From contig CAZACW010000011.1 of assembly GCA_964483785.1 (NCBI GenBank), forward strand, positions 1 through 52,812: a DNA stretch of 52,812 nt. The letters are read 5' to 3'. The notes beneath the pieces are model-generated. The model was not told the DNA's origin. It made no database searches and saw only the letters and a list, made by a program, of their open reading frames with translations. The DNA is from JABDGZ01 sp964483785. Lineage in GTDB: Bacteria; Omnitrophota; Gorgyraeia; Zapsychrales; Fredricksoniimonadaceae. Shown here in pieces: positions 49,880 through 52,812 of the stretch; positions within the stretch are counted from its first letter, which is position 1; every line of letters begins with the position of its first letter. Both the position numbers and the translations under genes were made by a program.

Positions 49880-52092
49880 GCCCTGATCTTGGTAAGCGTT
49901 TCTTGGTGATCCTCGCCGTGATCGCGGGCTGTATCGCCTCCTTGATCCCCATTCATAAGCGCATCAATCTCGGCCTTGACTTGAAAGGCGGCATGCACTT
50001 AGTCCTGAAGGTGCAGAACGAAAAAATGCCGACCCTGCAGGCCAAGGAAGACGCTGTCTTGAAGTCCATGGAAGTGCTGCGCAACCGCATCGACGGCCTG
50101 GGCGTCGGCGAGACCCTGATCCAGCGCCAGGGGGAAAATCAGATTTTACTGCAATTGCCCGGCGTCACGGACCGCGAAAAAGCCATCAATATGGTCGGAC
50201 GCGTGGCCCATTTGGAATTCCACCTGGTGGACACGGACGATACCAAATTAAAGGACGCCCTGGCCGGCCATGTGCCTGAGGACGATGAGCTGATGATCGT
50301 CAAGAAGGAAGGCGGCATGCCGGTCCTGATCAAAAAAGATGTGGCCATGGGCGGGGAAGGCATCAAGGACGCGCGGGTGGATTTTGACCGCACCGGCATG
50401 CAGCCTAAGATCACCATGACCTTTAACGATAAGGGGACCAAGGATTTCGGGGACCTGACCACGGCGCATGTCAATGAGCGCCTGGCCATTGTTCTGGACA
50501 ATGAAGTGCTTTCCGCCCCCAATATCCGCGAACCCATTTTGACCGGGGACGCGGAGATCACCGGAGAATTCAAATTTGAGGAAGCCTCTCTTTTGGCCCT
50601 GGCCCTGCGCACCGGCGCCCTGCCGGTGCCCATGACCATTGAAGAGGAGCGCACCATCGGCCCCTTATTAGGGAAGGATTCCATCGAAGCCGGCATCAAG
50701 GCCACGATCTTGGGCGGCATCCTGATCGTGGTGTTCATGGTGGGCTATTATTTGATCGGCGGCTTGATCGCTTCCCTGGCCTTGTCCATCAATCTGCTGA
50801 TGGTTTTAGGCGGCATGGGCCTGCTGAACATTCTTTTGCCTGATTCCCAGGTGACCCTGACCCTGCCGGGCATTGCCGGCATCATCTTGACGCTCGGCAT
50901 GGCCGTGGATGCCAATGTCCTTATCAATGAGCGCACCCGCGAAGAAATTGACAACGGCAGGCCCTTAAGCGCGGCCATCAGCACCGGCTATGCCCGGGCC
51001 TGGTCCGCGATCCTGGATTCCCACGTTACCTCGCTCATCGCTTCCTTCTTTTTGTTCCAATTCGGCTCCGGGCCGATCAAGGGTTTTGCCATCACCTTGT
51101 CGATCGGCCTCGTTGCCAGCCTTTTCACGTCCATTTTCATCACCCGCGCCCTGTACAATTTTCTCTTGGAAAAGCGCGTGCTTAAAAACCTGCCCATGAT
51201 GCATATTTTCACCAAGCCGAATTTTAATTTTTTGGACAAGCGGACGATCTGTTTTATTTTTTCCGTCGTGATCCTGTCCTGGGGCATGGTCAATCTGGCC
51301 ATGAAAAAGGACAGCGCCTACGGCATCGATTTTGCCGGCGGCCAGATCCAGGAATTCAAGTTTGACAAGCCTGTGGCCACGGATCTTCTGCGCACCATTT
51401 TCAAAGAGGCCAAGATGGAGCATGTGGTGATCCAGAGCTTTGCCAATGCGCCCAACAATATCATCCTGCGCACCCCGCAGGAAAGCGATGATACCCATGC
51501 CCAGGTCCTGGCGCTGTTTAAGGCCAAATTGCCGGGAAATCATTTCGAGGTGCTTCGCGTCGAGAAGGTGGGGCCGGTCGTGGGCAAGGCGCTGCGCACC
51601 AAGGCGGTTGAGGCCATTCTGCTGGCCTTGCTGGGCATGCTGATTTATGTGGGGATCCGCTTCAAGCATTATGATTTCGCGGCCGCGGCGGTGATCGCCA
51701 TTTTCCATGACGTGCTGATCACGCTCGGGCTGATCGTGCTTTTTGGCCGGCAGGTGGACCTTCTGGTCGTCACGGCCCTGATGACCGTGGCGGGATATTC
51801 GATCAATGACAGCATCATCATCTATGACCGCGTGCGCGAAAATGTGCCCAAGGCAGACCGCCGCAAGACCCTGGCCGACATCATCAATGACAGCATCAAC
51901 CAGACCCTGGGCCGGACCATCCTGACGACCTTCGTGACCCTGCTCTCCGTGTTCGCGCTGTATTTTGTCGGCGGGGAAGTGCTGAATTCCTTTGCCCTGG
52001 TGCTGATCCTCGGGTTTATTTTCGGGACCTATTCCACGGTGTATATCGTCTCGCCGCTTTTCTTGTTGTGGCATGGGAACAAGAAATGGTAG
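49876..52092 (+). CDS. secDF: SecD-SecF fusion protein translocase subunit
   Basis: 738 aa joining both halves. SecD part: NLGLDLKGGMHLVLKV, LQLPGVTD, then six helices with GMAVDANVLINERTREE. SecF part from about residue 450: YGIDFAGGQIQEF, VGPVVGKALRTKAV, GYSINDSIIIYDRVREN. Proton-driven assistance to SecA/YEG export. The periplasmic P1 domain is short compared with E. coli SecD. Confidence 0.96.
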   Translation: MSPDLGKRFLVILAVIAGCIASLIPIHKRINLGLDLKGGMHLVLKVQNEKMPTLQAKEDAVLKSMEVLRNRIDGLGVGETLIQRQGENQILLQLPGVTDREKAINMVGRVAHLEFHLVDTDDTKLKDALAGHVPEDDELMIVKKEGGMPVLIKKDVAMGGEGIKDARVDFDRTGMQPKITMTFNDKGTKDFGDLTTAHVNERLAIVLDNEVLSAPNIREPILTGDAEITGEFKFEEASLLALALRTGALPVPMTIEEERTIGPLLGKDSIEAGIKATILGGILIVVFMVGYYLIGGLIASLALSINLLMVLGGMGLLNILLPDSQVTLTLPGIAGIILTLGMAVDANVLINERTREEIDNGRPLSAAISTGYARAWSAILDSHVTSLIASFFLFQFGSGPIKGFAITLSIGLVASLFTSIFITRALYNFLLEKRVLKNLPMMHIFTKPNFNFLDKRTICFIFSVVILSWGMVNLAMKKDSAYGIDFAGGQIQEFKFDKPVATDLLRTIFKEAKMEHVVIQSFANAPNNIILRTPQESDDTHAQVLALFKAKLPGNHFEVLRVEKVGPVVGKALRTKAVEAILLALLGMLIYVGIRFKHYDFAAAAVIAIFHDVLITLGLIVLFGRQVDLLVVTALMTVAGYSINDSIIIYDRVRENVPKADRRKTLADIINDSINQTLGRTILTTFVTLLSVFALYFVGGEVLNSFALVLILGFIFGTYSTVYIVSPLFLLWHGNKKW

Positions 52093-52106
52093 GCTTGCCA
52101 TGATCC

Positions 52107-52812
52107 ATGTTCAAGTCCCTTGAATTTTTGGTTGGGCAAAAGCTCAACATCGATCAAGTCCTGCAGATCCTCGTCGCCTTTGGGTATACCCGGGCGACGA
52201 AGGTTTTTAAGGAGGGTGAATTCGCCCTGCGGGGCGGGGTGCTGGACGTGTATCCGGCCAATTTCGAAATGCCCCTGCGCATCGACTTGGACGATGAGAC
52301 CGTCCGCGGCATCCACGGCTTTGACCCTGTCAGCGGGGACTCCATTGAAGCGCATTCCATTGTCCTGGTCCTGCCGTTTAAGACCTCTTCCAAGTCCGTT
52401 TTTTCTTCCGATGTTCCTTTAAACAATTTTGTGGATATCGCCCAGGGCGATTATGTGGTGCATAATCACCACGGCATCGGGCGCTTTGTGGGCATCCGGG
52501 AATTTGACGTCGATGCCAAGAAAAAAGAGCATCTGGTCATTGAATACAAGGACGGGGACAAGCTTTTTGTGCCCAAGCACGATATTCATCTGGTCCAGAA
52601 ATATGTGTCCTTCACCAAACGTCCGGCCAGGATGCATAAATTGGGCAGCAAGGAATGGCTGGCCACCCGCAGGGCCGTGGAAAAAAAGCTCAGGCTTTTG
52701 GCCGCCGAACTTTTGCGCACCCAGGCCCTGAGGGCCCAATTGCCCGGATATGCCTTCAGCCAGGACACGGAATGGCAGAAGCAGTTTGAGGCGAGCTTTC
52801 CGTTTCAGGAAA
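52107..52812 (+). CDS. mfd: Transcription-repair coupling factor Mfd, short N-terminus, 3' end outside window
   Basis: 235 aa are visible. GYTRATKVFKEGEFALRGGVLDVYP is the end of the UvrB-like module, followed almost at once by the RNA-polymerase-interaction (CarD-like) domain from residue 114 (GDYVVHNHHGIGRFVG, KDGDKLFVPKHDIHLVQKY) and the start of the translocase (SFPFQE). Ordinary Mfd has about 470 residues before the RID. Here an in-frame TGA at 52101-52103 sits just before ATG 52107, so most of domains 1a, 2 and 3 are missing. Genuine short Mfd or a 5'-truncated gene. Confidence 0.88.
   Translation, partial: MFKSLEFLVGQKLNIDQVLQILVAFGYTRATKVFKEGEFALRGGVLDVYPANFEMPLRIDLDDETVRGIHGFDPVSGDSIEAHSIVLVLPFKTSSKSVFSSDVPLNNFVDIAQGDYVVHNHHGIGRFVGIREFDVDAKKKEHLVIEYKDGDKLFVPKHDIHLVQKYVSFTKRPARMHKLGSKEWLATRRAVEKKLRLLAAELLRTQALRAQLPGYAFSQDTEWQKQFEASFPFQE

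Overview
The window looks like part of one bacterial chromosome with a Gram-negative (two-membrane) cell plan. A secretin-based type IV pilus, an ExbB/ExbD pair, a SecD-SecF fusion and O-antigen-type sugar genes are all present. Base composition is near 50-55% GC, the standard code is used, and starts include GTG and TTG. The gene content (recA-recX-alaS, compact his operon with trpE, type IV pilus locus, arrays of TPR-fused GT-C glycosyltransferases) fits an uncultivated Omnitrophota/PVC-type lineage best. That placement is inference from content, not a measured phylogeny. A run of 100 N at 37564-37663 shows that this is a scaffold joined across a repeat.

Layout. 1-1254 is the 3' end of uvrA. 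1265-5304 is an envelope operon: a large exported TPR protein, ExbB-like and ExbD-like energisers and two small membrane proteins. 5323-12836 is a type IV pilus assembly operon (PilX-like, PilM fused to PilN, PilO, PilP-like, PilQ, PilB, PilC). 12923-15725 holds three major-type prepilins, each behind its own similar promoter, then PilV-like and PilW-like minor prepilins. 15747-24111 is a papain-like protease followed by four tandem GT-C/TPR membrane glycosyltransferase paralogues. 24168-33059 is a nucleotide-sugar cluster: a WlbA/WlbB/WlbC-type set, a second aminotransferase, two epimerase/dehydratases, a methyltransferase, a phosphoesterase, an ATP-grasp ligase and a polyprenyl-phosphate-type GT2. 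33042-37328 runs on the minus strand: formyltransferase, polysaccharide deacetylase, a small TPR-like protein and a YfhO-type membrane protein.

After that comes a 93-bp tandem repeat array interrupted by the assembly gap, a tRNA-Ala(CGC), a BrnT-type toxin-antitoxin pair, rsmE, recA-recX-alaS, hisD-hisB-hisH-hisA-hisF-hisI-trpE, and rpsP-yajC-secDF followed by the start of an unusually short mfd.

The most unusual content has three parts. First, a family of 29-bp near-perfect palindromes occurs as seven copies at five gene boundaries; at one of them the palindrome grows to 40-bp arms and is read through as the start of a signal peptide. Second, cysteine-rich pilins with even cysteine counts sit directly beside the GT-C/TPR array and sugar genes, which suggests a pilus or surface glycosylation locus. 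Third, the two transcription-coupled repair genes at the window ends are both odd: uvrA has a duplicated ABC signature block, and mfd lacks most of its UvrB-like N-terminus.
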